DNA from: Rhyzopertha dominica
Taxonomy: Eukaryota; Arthropoda; Insecta; Coleoptera; Bostrichidae
Direction: 5' to 3'
Assembly: GCA_025024175.1 (NCBI GenBank)
Contig: QCXZ01000003.1
Span: 18,744,392 to 18,808,391 of the forward strand
DNA length: 64,000 nt
Shown here piece by piece: positions 47,121 through 57,384 of the stretch. The first letter of the stretch is position 1, and each line of letters begins with the position of its first letter. Both the position numbers and the translations under genes were made by a program. The notes beneath the pieces are model-generated. The model did no database searches, had not been told where the DNA came from, and was given only the letters and a program-made list of their open reading frames with translations.

Positions 47121-47789
47121 TACTTTGTAAAATAGGCATTAGTTACCTAACTCGGGAATTTTAAATCGACTGTGTGAAGAAATGGGTAATTACCTACTGG
47201 CAATATGTCAATAGCTAATTTAGAGTTAATTTTGAAAATTCAGGTAAATCATATTTTACTTCATATCTAATGTACATACTCATCTCCTACAAGTAGTTCA
47301 AATGTCTCAACCAGTCTCAATTGTTTGATTGTGATTGCTAAAATGTCAGGGGAAGGGCAAACATTATCCCTGCAAACGCCCATTTTAAAAAAATCATCTC
47401 AGCAACATAAAATTACTTGATGAGATGTAAAATATGATACTTAACTTGAATTTCCAAAATTAGCTCAAAATTCATGAGTGATGTATCCTTAATAATGTCC
47501 ATGAAATGTTTTACAGATTTCTGGACGTATTTTTACACCCAGGGACAAAATGCAACATATTTTCAAGTTTCTCTGTCATTATGATGAGCACAACATGATA
47601 TTAAATATTACTGCTATCAGAAACTCAGAACTCATCCAATAATTGGCAGAATTTATTTTAGCCTACTGTTTTGTTACAAGCGAAAATAACAGACCAATAA
47701 TTAACTTCACTTTAATCAGTAGAGGTCAAGATATCTTTAAACTTAGTATGTCCACTCGCCACCATTTTCTAACCCAAGTTAGGTGCAAT
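47121..47789. other. AUP1 intron, unassigned
   Basis: AT-rich, no gene or repeat structure recognised. Confidence 0.4.
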
Positions 47790-48640
47790 TTAATATATAT
47801 AAATCAGCTCTTCAGGCCTTGCAGGCCCATGGCTTGTCCTACGATCTGTTTCCATTCCTTTCTGTTTCCTGCCTTTGTCTTCCAATTCGTAATTCCCAGT
47901 CTTTCGACATCTTCCATTACACACTCTATCCATTTTCTCTTTGGCCTTCCACATTGTTTCCTTCTTATTGTTTTTTCCTCTAGAAGCTTTTTTGGTAATC
48001 TCCCAGGACCCATTCTGTACACATGACCCAGCCACCTTATTCGTTGTGCCCTCACATATTGGATGATAGTAGGGCTAGCAAACAATTCATACAACTCTTG
48101 ATTAGTCCTTCTTCTGTATTGTTCGTTTTCTTTTACACCCCCAAATATTTTCCTTAACACTTTTCTTTCCCATATAGCCAACCTATTCTTATCCTCCTCT
48201 CTTAGTATCCATGTTTCACATGCATATGTTACTACTGGACGTACTATTGTAGTGTATATCTTCTCCGTTGTTTTTTCGAGTAACGTTCCTTATCTCGAAG
48301 TAAGTTGTGTTAGGGCATTTGGGTTTCTATTCCCTGCATTTATTCTCCTTTCTATCTCTCCTTTTTGCTCACAATCTGCCGCAATTTCTGATCCCAGGTA
48401 GCTAAAGTTCTGTACTCTTTCGAAGATGTACGCTTGTTCTATTTTTACTTTTAGTTCCTCCTCCTCCTCCTCCATGGTCTTCCTGGTGGTCATGTATTTC
48501 GTTTTTCCTTCGTTTATTGAGAGCCCATACTCTGCTGCCACTCTGCCCAGCTTTCCTACTATGCTTTTAAGTTCTTCTTTTGTTCGTGCCAGCAGCGCCA
48601 CATCATCAGCATAAGCTATGCACTGGTGTGATTTCTTTTT
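47790..48640 (-). mobile_element. LINE fragment, RT C-terminal half (RTE/craniofacial-development-protein-like type)
   Basis: The minus strand at 48601-48290 encodes the end of an RT (ALLARTKEELKSIVGKLGRV, GLSINEGKTKYM, FSYLGSEI). After a frame change near 48280 the region at 48181-47804 gives the C-terminal block (RKVLRKIFGG, RIRWLGHVYRM, GRPKRKWIECVMEDVERLGI) that is very common in insect LINE proteins. The catalytic part upstream is absent. Confidence 0.82.
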
Positions 48641-49170
48641 TATGAGCCCCTCTGTATTAATGTTGCTATCTCTTATTAATAAACTAACACTAGATGCCGA
48701 TACCTTAGATTGGGACTATGAGGTGTAATGTCAGATAATTGACATGTGTAATCTGCAAATCAAATGGTATGTGCTTGTAATCAACAGTGAAACAGTTTCG
48801 TATTTGCGGTTATATAAAGCCATTAAATAATGTGCCTGCCAGGAAATAATGCAGACGTGGTGGGGACGACAATTGTCGCCAGACAGTTAAATCATTGATG
48901 TGCCTGCTCTTATTCATGGTCACAAATTCAGGCTAGCGCGGCGAATAAATGTGTTAATTATGCCCACCCATTCAGTTCGCCCTGTTCAAATTGTGGATGA
49001 TGTTACATTCCTAAGTTCCGTCTTCTTTCCTGTCACGCACTTTACAGTCACTTCATTATTTCAGGTACCAAAGATAAATTTATTTGTTGATATCAAGAAT
49101 TTATACTTCACTAAAAGTAGCAAGATTATGTACCTATTTATATGCAGAATATATACAAGTTTCTTTCAGG
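48641..49170. other. AUP1 intron, unassigned
   Basis: No feature recognised except an acceptor-like tract (TTTCTTTCAG) at 49161-49170. Confidence 0.4.
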
Positions 49171-49383
49171 AGGCCCTTAAGGCATGGTCTGTATCTATAG
49201 GTATAGTTTTAAGTGAAAAAGACTTTTTGTATAGGGCACATTTTAACATAAAATTTATACAAGAATGTTCAGATGGTAACTGTAATAATATTAGAAGGTT
49301 AACTGCAGATGCAGTTCCAAAGAAACAAATGTCTCATTCTAACTGTCCCTTACAAAAAAAGGCATGCATCAATTTCAACTTAT
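49171..49383 (+). pseudogene. THAP-domain exon fragment
   Basis: After an acceptor-like CAG at 49170 the frame reads EALKAWSVSIGIVLSEKDF, then YRAHFNIKFIQ and RRLTADAVPKKQ. The spacing W...HF...LTADAVP is that of the C-terminal half of a THAP zinc-finger domain (DNA binding, C2CH). The N-terminal C-x(2-4)-C half was not found upstream, and the usual VC before xxHF is LY here. It may be a degenerate transposon- or gene-derived exon lying in AUP1 intron 4. Confidence 0.45.
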
Positions 49384-50069
49384 AAAATCAAATAAAGAAA
49401 AGATAGTTTTTTATGTAATGGTTTAACGTAGTTACTCTTTTTTTCTAAGATGTAATGTAATGATGGTGAGACATATAACCGCTTAATAAAATATAAATTA
49501 AAACTCCGCAAAAGGAACATTACGTGCATGAGGTGAATTCACCATTTTTAAAAGTTGACAGTGTTGCCGTCTATCTATAATCAATAGGAGCATTGATGCA
49601 TTATTAAGAGCACATTCATAAATCATCTATTAGTAAAGACATCAGTCAATGGTTCTTTTTTACTGGACATTATGTAAAAGAATATTAAAAAAACATTGTA
49701 TTTTTAATTGATTAGCAAAATGGACAATTAATTTTATTTGGGACATAGTTAATTTAAACATGAAAAAGTATTTCTATTTGGAGCTTGGGACATAGCGAGG
49801 GAATGATTTTCAGGACCTTAAATATTTTTTTATGTAAGTACACAAACAGTTCAAAAGTAATAACTGACACAATAATGTAGTTTGCAAGGAAATAATAGTT
49901 CATCTTATATGTTAGATTTTTGCTGAGATCTACCCATGTACCGTATCTGCTGGCTGTTTTATATGCTGCATAAATTGTATAAATAAGAATATTATTTCCA
50001 TCCCGTTTTAATTAGTGTCAGATTGTGAAATGCCTTTGGACCCATAAAAATTAAATTGTATTGTTTCAG

Positions 50070-50363
50070 TAAGAACCAAGAGTGTAGATCACACAATATC
50101 CAACATCCTAGAAGGCACGTGAGATACACTCCTGAGTCCAGAAGTACTAGAAACCTACCACATCATCAACATCAGTCCCATCATCCTCTACTTCATCGAC
50201 ACAACCATCAAGTCAAGGTTTCTCAACTGCTGCTGCCACCTTTCCCAAATCTGTTCATGAAAGAAATTTATCCTTTCAAGAAAGGAAGAAGCAACTTATT
50301 GAAAATGCTAGAAAACGTTATATTGAAAAACACAACCTCAATATTACACTTAATAACTGTTGA
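50070..50363 (+). CDS. Aup1: AUP1, last exon (CUE domain end and C-terminus, two frame changes)
   Basis: Acceptor TTGTTTCAG at 50069. The single base left from exon 4 plus TA gives Leu, and the CUE domain continues in frame as LRTKSVDHTISNILEGT, then meets TGA at 50120. The next AUP1-like words lie in the other frames: VRYTPESRS (about 50119-50145), then the C-terminal UBE2G2-binding-like helix SFQERKKQLIENARKRYIEKHN (about 50262-50330) and a stop at 50361-50363. So two one-base changes between about 50116 and 50152 separate three coding pieces. Splicing that would fix this was tested by eye and not found. It is either assembly/sequencing error, or a damaged allele truncated after the CUE domain. 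Confidence 0.8.
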
Positions 50364-50499
50364 TAAGTTTAGATAATTTTGGCATGTCAAAATCCTTTTC
50401 ATAAATATTTGTGCACTACAGTTCATGTAAGTTCAAGTATTATCCTGCTTTAAGTTAATGACAGAATGCATATGTTGCAGTTATCATTGATACAGTGTT

Positions 50500-50505
50500 A
50501 ATAAA
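50500..50505 (+). terminator. Possible AUP1 polyadenylation signal
   Basis: AATAAA about 137 bases after the C-terminal stop. Confidence 0.45.
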
Positions 50506-50990
50506 ATTGGGTCTACTCTCTCTTTCTCTATATATATATTTATTTCTTACTTTTGTACCTCATATTAGTGCTTTTGAGTTCTTTATTTTTTTTATTTAAT
50601 TTAATTTCAATCACGAATTGTTAATGATTATAGCTTATCTACAACTAACTCTAATGTTTTTTACTTAGAATATCCAATTTTATTAGTCATTGTATGTATT
50701 TCTGAAATCAGTGTGTGCACATAAATTCATAAGGCAGTTTTATGACAGCATTCCACTGCAGGTAAGAGTTTCCCTTTTTTACCATATGTTGTTTAATACA
50801 ATTTAAGTCTTAGTCTTGCAGAAGTTTTGCCTTTGTTTTCTCATTCTATAGAATAGGTAAATGTTGGTTTCCTCAGCTTGTTAATAGTAATTGTAATTAT
50901 AACGGCCATCTTAAGGTTATTATAAGTTTGATAACTGATTTTTCTGTAACTGTAATCATAAAACAGCAATTCATTGCAACACAAAGTCAT
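50506..50990. other. Intergenic DNA
   Basis: AT-rich; nothing recognised. Confidence 0.5.
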
Positions 50991-51142
50991 GTACACTGGG
51001 CTTCAAAAGTATTGACTAGTGCCCGGAGTGATGGGCGCGGCCTCACCGCTTGACACCTTTAGGATTAACACCCAAGGGTCTAGTGGTGCAGTTTGTATTT
51101 TTAATTTTGCTTACCTACATCTTACACACAAAGCGATGATCG
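50991..51142 (+). repeat. Dispersed repeat X, copy 1 (runs into the gap)
   Basis: Strong reverse-complement similarity to 60233-60376 across the whole length (for example TCAAAAGTATTGACT, CACCGCTTGACA, AGGGTCTAGTG, ACAAAGCGATGATC). GC-richer than its surroundings and with no ORF. Confidence 0.8.
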
Positions 51143-51242
51143 NNNNNNNNNNNNNNNNNNNNNNNNNNNNNNNNNNNNNNNNNNNNNNNNNNNNNNNNNN
51201 NNNNNNNNNNNNNNNNNNNNNNNNNNNNNNNNNNNNNNNNNN
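51143..51242. other. Assembly gap (100 N)
   Basis: Exactly 100 N, the usual placeholder for a gap of unknown size. The first roughly 260 bp of the 5' LTR of the next element should fall here. Confidence 0.95.
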
Positions 51243-51978
51243 CATCGTCGTCGCCATTTTTGTTGTTCGATTTTCGTTGTAAGTCTTCGTTTTTCCAATT
51301 TTGGAGTACCATTGCGACGTATCCTACAAGATCCACGTAGCAGCCACGAAAACCGTAGACTACCTTGTTTAGAATCTGGGAGAGCTATCAGGAATAATCA
51401 TCTTTGGGCAGGTGGATTCATCAATAGCCGCCGTATCATTGCATCCCAGGGGATATCTACAATAAAAAGGAAAACAGATAAGCTATACTGTGCTAATAAC
51501 TTAAATAATTCAATTAAAAATTTATATTTTAAGTCATACTTACCGTTCGTTGCTATCACATCCAATTTCAGATTTTTTTTTGTGTCGGTACTTATCTATT
51601 TACGGCAGTTTACAAACGTCGTGTATATTCGACACGTACATACTTACTTGTCAAACAGTTGTAAAGGTCATACACGTGTATCACCTGAATTTAATACTAT
51701 GCAATGTCACAACAAACTTTGAGCTATTAGTATCACCTCTTCCTTGTAAAAAAAGACTAATTATTAATTAAACTTGTACTTTTAAAGATATCTTGTTTTC
51801 TCTTAAATTCTAACTTATGTGCTTTGCTATTTTGGGCATTTAAGTTACGTTTTCACAAATTAGCTGGCGCCCTATATTAATTATTGTTTGTTTTATAACG
51901 TGAACCCACCCCTTATTGCCATCGCAAAAAAAAAGAGCTGCCGTACGCAATAGTGAAGGTAGGTAAAACTACGTCACA
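51243..51978 (+). repeat. 5' LTR of gypsy element B (partial)
   Basis: Matches 57643-58397 with few differences. It is followed after about 10 bases by TTGGCACCCTTGTACGTGGG, a possible tRNA primer-binding site. Confidence 0.9.
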
Positions 51979-52330
51979 CTATTTATTTTGGCACCCTTGT
52001 ACGTGGGCCGGATTCATTAATTAATTTATTCATTAATTTAATTCTTAATTTAACTTTTGAAAATATATTTTGGATGTGGTGATAGCATTTTCGTTGCTGT
52101 TTGTCGATTTTACGATACGCAAAAACGCGCGTAAAAACGATTAGCTTATCTGTGTTCGCTGTTTGAATTCCGTTAAAGTGCCAATTTGCAGGCAAGGTTA
52201 TACATATTTAATTTAGTTGAATATTGTCTTTCCGCATTTTCTTGGTACGCTTTTCGGGTGGATCTTTGTTGCATTTGTTGTCTTCTGCGTTTGTTCCATT
52301 CGTATTATTCGTTTTATTCTGGCTATCATT
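51979..52330 (+). other. 5' leader of gypsy element B
   Basis: Untranslated leader between LTR and gag with the putative primer-binding site at its start. Confidence 0.6.
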
Positions 52331-53461
52331 ATGGATTATTCTAATATGAAACCTGTTTATCTGTTAAGTGAAGAGCTTAATTACGAGTTACGTATTAGAG
52401 GAGTTGTTACTACCAGAAAAGATGCTGCTTGTAAGCGTAAAATGTTATCTAGAGCAATTTCCCGTGACCACAATCGTGACATTAAGCTAGTTGATCCCGA
52501 GTATAAAATCGAAACCGAAAAAGTAGCTATTAACAATACTTTAGAACAAATCCGTGCGCTCATTCCAGATTTCGATGGTCCTCCAACCGATTCAGGTTTT
52601 AAACGTATTGAAACGCGTTTGATACACATTACTAATAGAGTAAATAGAATAGATGTACCTACTAATGTAATAGGTGAACTAGATCAGGAAGTACTTACAT
52701 TTAAAAACGAATCTTACGCGACATGTTTGGAATTGGAAGCCTTATTATATGATAAAGTTCAAGATAAGAATGATAATACCAATGAAGTTGTTCCTAGCAC
52801 TAGTTATGAAACAAAAACTATTCCTGCCACTCTTCAATATCACCCACCATCACGCAAATCTGTTCCAGTGTATAAATGGAATTTACATTTTAGTGGGGAA
52901 AATAATATGTCGGTAAAGTCATTTTTAGATAGAGTAGAAGAACTTAGAATAGCTAGAAATGTAGAAAAAGACGAACTTTTCTCGTCAGCAACTGACTTAT
53001 TTTCAGGAAACGCATTGTTATGGTTTCGTTCAATACGTAGTTCACTTAAAGATTGGGATAGTTTGGTCACAGCAATCAAGTCACAATTTTTACCTTTAGA
53101 TTATGATGATAGGTTGTGGGATGAAATTCGTCAACGTACTCAGTCACCTAAAGAGCCCATTCATGTATACGTAGCTATAATGGAGACCTTGTTTAATCGT
53201 TTAGAGAGATCTGTTCAGGAAGTTACAAAATTAAAGTATATACGCAAAAACATGCTACCACATTATAATTTGCAATTAGCCCTAACGCCTATTAATTCTT
53301 CGTCAGAACTGGTACAGTTATGTCACAAAATAGATGAGGCTACGTCTACCAAGAATAGCTGTAGATTACCTCCTAATGCAGCTTCTTTAGAGCCTGAACT
53401 GGCTTGTGTTCGTGAAAGTAAGGGCAAAGATTCTGTGGAAAGGTTACACAAAACTATATAA
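52331..53461 (+). CDS. gypsy element B Gag (matrix/capsid part)
   Basis: The ATG at 52331 is chosen because it starts MDYSNMKPVYLL followed by the usual gag N-terminal EELNYELRIRGV helix; the frame is open further upstream but without ATG. A capsid-like segment (LHFSGENNMSVKSFLDRVEE, LFSGNALLWFRSIRS, DWDSLVTAIKSQFLP) is typical of insect gypsy Gag, which assembles into virus-like particles around element RNA. The frame ends at 53459-53461 before any zinc knuckle. The nucleocapsid continues in another frame that overlaps the last 56 bases. Confidence 0.88.
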   Translation: MDYSNMKPVYLLSEELNYELRIRGVVTTRKDAACKRKMLSRAISRDHNRDIKLVDPEYKIETEKVAINNTLEQIRALIPDFDGPPTDSGFKRIETRLIHITNRVNRIDVPTNVIGELDQEVLTFKNESYATCLELEALLYDKVQDKNDNTNEVVPSTSYETKTIPATLQYHPPSRKSVPVYKWNLHFSGENNMSVKSFLDRVEELRIARNVEKDELFSSATDLFSGNALLWFRSIRSSLKDWDSLVTAIKSQFLPLDYDDRLWDEIRQRTQSPKEPIHVYVAIMETLFNRLERSVQEVTKLKYIRKNMLPHYNLQLALTPINSSSELVQLCHKIDEATSTKNSCRLPPNAASLEPELACVRESKGKDSVERLHKTI

Positions 53462-53675
53462 TGCTTTTGAAAATGCTCAATATTCTGTCAGTAAGAATAC
53501 CAAACGCAATGTTTCATATTCTAAGAATAAAGATTGGAATACTGTAGTGTGTTGGAATTGTGGTTTACAGAATCATGTGTTCAGAGATTGTAAGTCTAGG
53601 ATGAGTAAATTTTGTTTTAAGTGTGGTAGGCCGAACGAAACTGTGCGTACTTGTTCTTGTTCAAAAAACGTATAA
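53406..53675 (+). CDS. gypsy element B Gag nucleocapsid part (two zinc knuckles)
   Basis: Contains CWNCGLQNHVFRDC and CFKCGRPNETVRTC. The first follows C-x2-C-x4-H-x4-C; in the second the usual His is replaced by Glu. It lies in the +1 frame relative to the capsid frame, overlapping it at 53406-53461, with no classical slippery site found there, so this junction is either a +1 shift or a one-base indel. It ends with the slippery heptamer into pol and a stop two codons later (TAA 53673). Confidence 0.8.
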   Translation: MFVKVRAKILWKGYTKLYNAFENAQYSVSKNTKRNVSYSKNKDWNTVVCWNCGLQNHVFRDCKSRMSKFCFKCGRPNETVRTCSCSKNV

Positions 53676-56600
53676 CTTGGGTATCCGGAAACGGGCGACG
53701 TATACCTACTTATTGTTCACTAGCCCATTCTAAGTTAAAGCGTCGTATTTATGTTCCAACGCAAAAAGATAAAGATGATTGGCAGTCGTGGTTAGTATTC
53801 GTTAAAAATTTTTATAAGACTAACACGTTTAGCAGCAATTCTAAACAAATATCTCCACTTTTGTATGATAAACCCGGCGATAACCGTCCGTATATTAGAT
53901 TTTCTGTTTTTGATCGTACTGTCACTGCACTTCTTGATTCTGGAGCTAATTTATCAATTATAGGAGAACTTGGTTTAAATTTGGTAAACGAATGTGGTTT
54001 AGAAGTTGATAAGACAGCTAACTTGTCTGTAACAACAGCTGATGGCGTTAATCAAGATGTTTCAGGGTCAGTTTATATGCCAATTTCTTTACAAGGCACT
54101 TGCAAACTTATTAAAATGTTAGTAGTACCATCACTCAAACATTCTGTGATTTTAGGTAGCGATTTTTGTCGTGCATTCTCTCTTAACGTCAATTTCTACG
54201 ATAATAGTTGGCATATTCAGTCTCGTAACTCAGATATAAGTAATTGTGTGACAACAGATTATACTTCTTATACTTCTCCGTCATTGTGTAGTTTAGATCA
54301 TCTTAGTTCTGACCAAAATACGATTGTTACAGGTATAATTGAAAAATTTAAAGAGATTAATAGCAATAGCAAGTTAGGACTTACGAACAAATTAGAATTT
54401 GAGATTGATACAGGTAATGCAAAACCTTTCAAAGAGAGACAATATCCGATGTCGCCTTTTATGCTGAGACATTTAAATACTGAGCTCGATGAAATGTTAA
54501 AATTAGGGGTTGTAGAACCATCTCTTAGTGCTTGGAATTCTCCAGTTCTTTTAGTGAAAAAAAAGTCTGGTGAATACAGATTCTGTTTCGATGGAAGACG
54601 TTTAAACTCAGTTACTAAAACAGATGCCTATCCTTTACAACGAGTAGATCGCATATTAAGCATGCTTCGAGATGCAAAATTTATTCGTTCAATAGATTTA
54701 AGAAAAGCTTTTTGGCAGATTCCGTTAGATTCAGCAAGTAGGGAGAAAACTGCTTTTTCAGTTGCCGGTAGGGGGCTTTTTCATTTTAAAGTTGTCCCAT
54801 TTGGTCTAAAAAATTCAGCCCAATGTCAACAGCGCCTCATGGACGCAATTTTTGGTCCGGAATTAGAACCTAAAGTTTTTTGTTATATTGATGATATAAT
54901 TATTACATCATCTAAGTTTGAGGAACATATCCAAACATTGAATGAAGTTTTAAGACGTTTAAAGGCCGCGAATTTAACAATAAATTTAGAAAAATGTGAA
55001 TTTTTCAAACCTTCTTTAAAGTATTTAGGATTTATAGTTGATGGTAATGGTTTAAGGACCGATCCTGATAAAGTTTCATGTATGGTAAATTATCCGCGAC
55101 CTACAACTACAACTGAAGTAAAGAGATTTGTTGGTATGACATCATGGTACCGTAAATTTATATCTCATTTTTCAACTTTAATTTCGCCGCTAAATGACCT
55201 AATTAAGGGAAAGGCTAAGAGACAAAAGATTTCTTGGACTGATCAGGCAGAGTCATCGTTTATTAGGCTAAAACAAGCTTTAGTTTCTGCTCCCATTCTG
55301 CGCAGCCCAGATTTTTCAAAACCAATTTCTATACAATGTGATGCATCTGATACGGGTTTAGGTGGTGTTCTTACACAGGAAATTGATGGTGAAGAAGTGG
55401 TAATTGCATTTGCCAGTAGGTCTTTGTCACGTTGTGAGCGAAATTATGCAGTCACAGAAAAAGAATGTTTAGCAGTAATTTTTTCTATCGAAAAGTTTCG
55501 CCCTTATGTTGAAGGCACTCATTTTAGTGTGATAACGGATCACTATTCGCTGCTATGGTTACAAAGAATGAAAGAACCATCAGGCAAACTTGCACGGTGG
55601 GCGGTAAAGCTTCAGCAATTTGACTTCACCTTAGTTCATAGGAAAGGTAAATTGAATGTGGTTCCGGATGCTTTGTCCAGAATGTCGCAGAATAATATTT
55701 CAGAAATAACAGTGACTGATGAACATAAAGATGTATTTTATACTTCACTAATAGATAAGATCACTAAAGCACCAGATAAATATCCGCTATTTCAAGTTAA
55801 GAACAATTTGATATATAAATATACTTACAACGGAATACCATTTAAGTCAAATTTAAAAGAATGGAAATTGTTTGTGCCCAAGGCGTTGAGAAAAAGTGTG
55901 ATGTTTACTTGTCATGATCCTCCAGATGCAGGTCATTTTGGATTTTATAAAACTTTTAATAAAATAAAACAAAGTTATTATTGGCCTAAAATGCGTCAAG
56001 ACATTTTGCGTTATGTTAGAACTTGTAATGTTTGTGCTGCACAAAAGATTCCTACCGATGGTCCAAAAGGACTTATGGGCACTCAGAAAAATGTTGGATT
56101 CCCATTTCAAATATTAGCCGTTGATATTATTGGTCCTTTGCCACGTTCCTCTCATGGTAATAGTTACGTCTTGGTAGTTGCTGATTGGTTTACGAAATAT
56201 AGTTTAATTCATCCAATGCGCACCGCGACAGCTATCAACGTAGTTAAATTTGTTGAAAATAACGTTTTCTTAACTTATGGCGTACCACAATTTATAATTT
56301 GTGATAATGGTACACAATTTGCTGGTCATCATTTTAAAAATCTCGCTGCAAAATATAAAGTACAAAAAATATGGTACAATGCAAGATACCATGCTCAGAG
56401 TAATTTCGTTGAACGAACGAATAAAACTATTGGTTCCGCGATAAGGAGTTACGTCAAAGAACATAAAAATTGGGACAAACATATACATGAAATTCAGTAT
56501 GCAATAAATTCAGCAACACATGAAGTTACAGGGTTTACACCGCAATTTTTAAATTTTGCTAGGCACATACCTTTAACTGGAGATTATTACGGTAAGGTAG

Positions 56601-56983
56601 AGACCACTGATGGTGTTGAGCTTTTGGCAAACGATCGAAATGAATACGCGCAGGACATTAAAGGCATTTCAGACACTTTGAAAATTGTTCGTAAAAGATT
56701 GTCTAGTGCGTATGAAAGGAATGCAAATTATTATAACTTACGAAGACGCGATGTTTCTTATAATGTTGGCGATAAAATATGGCGTCGAAACAAGGTTTTG
56801 TCGGACGCGACTAATAAGTTTAGTGCTAAATTGGCACCTAAATATGTATTATGTAAGATTGCGGGAAAAGTTTCTCGTCTTGTTTATCGTTTGGAAAATT
56901 TAAATGGCACCGATGCTGGTAGGTGGCATGTGAATGATTTGAAACCATATTTGGGCTCTAACTCAGATGTTTCTGTTGGTTAA
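53651..56983 (+). CDS. gypsy element B Pol polyprotein
   Basis: 1110 codons without interruption; the true entry is the frameshift at 53663-53669, since the first in-frame codons lie upstream of it. Order: aspartic protease (LLDSGANLSIIG, DSG at about 96-98), reverse transcriptase (FCFDGRRLNSVT; catalytic YIDD at 412-415), RNase H (CDASDTGLGGVL from 563), integrase with HHCC zinc domain (H...YYWPKM...CNVCAAQK, about 755-800) and DDE core (VDIIGPLP, CDNGTQFAG, NFVERTNKTIG), and a C-terminal RWHVNDLKPYL end. All catalytic residues are present, so this copy could be enzymatically competent. Confidence 0.95.
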   Translation: MFLFKKRITWVSGNGRRIPTYCSLAHSKLKRRIYVPTQKDKDDWQSWLVFVKNFYKTNTFSSNSKQISPLLYDKPGDNRPYIRFSVFDRTVTALLDSGANLSIIGELGLNLVNECGLEVDKTANLSVTTADGVNQDVSGSVYMPISLQGTCKLIKMLVVPSLKHSVILGSDFCRAFSLNVNFYDNSWHIQSRNSDISNCVTTDYTSYTSPSLCSLDHLSSDQNTIVTGIIEKFKEINSNSKLGLTNKLEFEIDTGNAKPFKERQYPMSPFMLRHLNTELDEMLKLGVVEPSLSAWNSPVLLVKKKSGEYRFCFDGRRLNSVTKTDAYPLQRVDRILSMLRDAKFIRSIDLRKAFWQIPLDSASREKTAFSVAGRGLFHFKVVPFGLKNSAQCQQRLMDAIFGPELEPKVFCYIDDIIITSSKFEEHIQTLNEVLRRLKAANLTINLEKCEFFKPSLKYLGFIVDGNGLRTDPDKVSCMVNYPRPTTTTEVKRFVGMTSWYRKFISHFSTLISPLNDLIKGKAKRQKISWTDQAESSFIRLKQALVSAPILRSPDFSKPISIQCDASDTGLGGVLTQEIDGEEVVIAFASRSLSRCERNYAVTEKECLAVIFSIEKFRPYVEGTHFSVITDHYSLLWLQRMKEPSGKLARWAVKLQQFDFTLVHRKGKLNVVPDALSRMSQNNISEITVTDEHKDVFYTSLIDKITKAPDKYPLFQVKNNLIYKYTYNGIPFKSNLKEWKLFVPKALRKSVMFTCHDPPDAGHFGFYKTFNKIKQSYYWPKMRQDILRYVRTCNVCAAQKIPTDGPKGLMGTQKNVGFPFQILAVDIIGPLPRSSHGNSYVLVVADWFTKYSLIHPMRTATAINVVKFVENNVFLTYGVPQFIICDNGTQFAGHHFKNLAAKYKVQKIWYNARYHAQSNFVERTNKTIGSAIRSYVKEHKNWDKHIHEIQYAINSATHEVTGFTPQFLNFARHIPLTGDYYGKVETTDGVELLANDRNEYAQDIKGISDTLKIVRKRLSSAYERNANYYNLRRRDVSYNVGDKIWRRNKVLSDATNKFSAKLAPKYVLCKIAGKVSRLVYRLENLNGTDAGRWHVNDLKPYLGSNSDVSVG
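53663..53669 (+). promoter_or_regulatory. -1 ribosomal frameshift heptamer, Gag to Pol
   Basis: A AAA AAC placed exactly in the nucleocapsid zero frame (TCA AAA AAC GTA TAA). A -1 slip re-enters the pol frame as AAA AAA CGT ATA ACT, matching the long pol ORF, and the zero-frame stop is two codons further on. The heptamer is a canonical eukaryotic -1 slippery site. A downstream stimulatory structure was not established. Confidence 0.78.
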
Positions 56984-57384
56984 TTTACTAACCGTTACGT
57001 GCATCGTTGCATATTTATTACTCTTATAGCTGTGCATTTCTTGTACTGAATCTATTTTGTGCATTCAGCTAACAAACCCCTATTCTTGTTGTAAGCCATG
57101 TTTGAGGTTTGGATTCCTTACAACAGTCTCTATTGATCCGTGACGAATTGTTCACATTTACTTTAGGAAGGCGCCTTAGGTACGATTTCTTAGGTATTAG
57201 TTCTTAGATATTATTCCTTAGTACTTAATCGCATGTAGGATATTATTAAATATATATCTATTTAACAAAGTTAATTAGGCTAGATTAGCAGTAAGGACTC
57301 GCCATGGTGAATAGATTAATTAGTTTTAGCGTTAGCTAGTCTTCTAGAATCCACAGGATTCTGTCTTTTTTTGAAGGGGGGTGG
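56984..57384 (+). other. gypsy element B 3' untranslated region
   Basis: Non-coding stretch between the pol stop and the 3' LTR. It ends with the polypurine tract at 57373-57384. Confidence 0.75.

Noticed and set aside
51019..51336. Open frames crossing the N gap
   Set aside because: They are produced by translating N and have no support.
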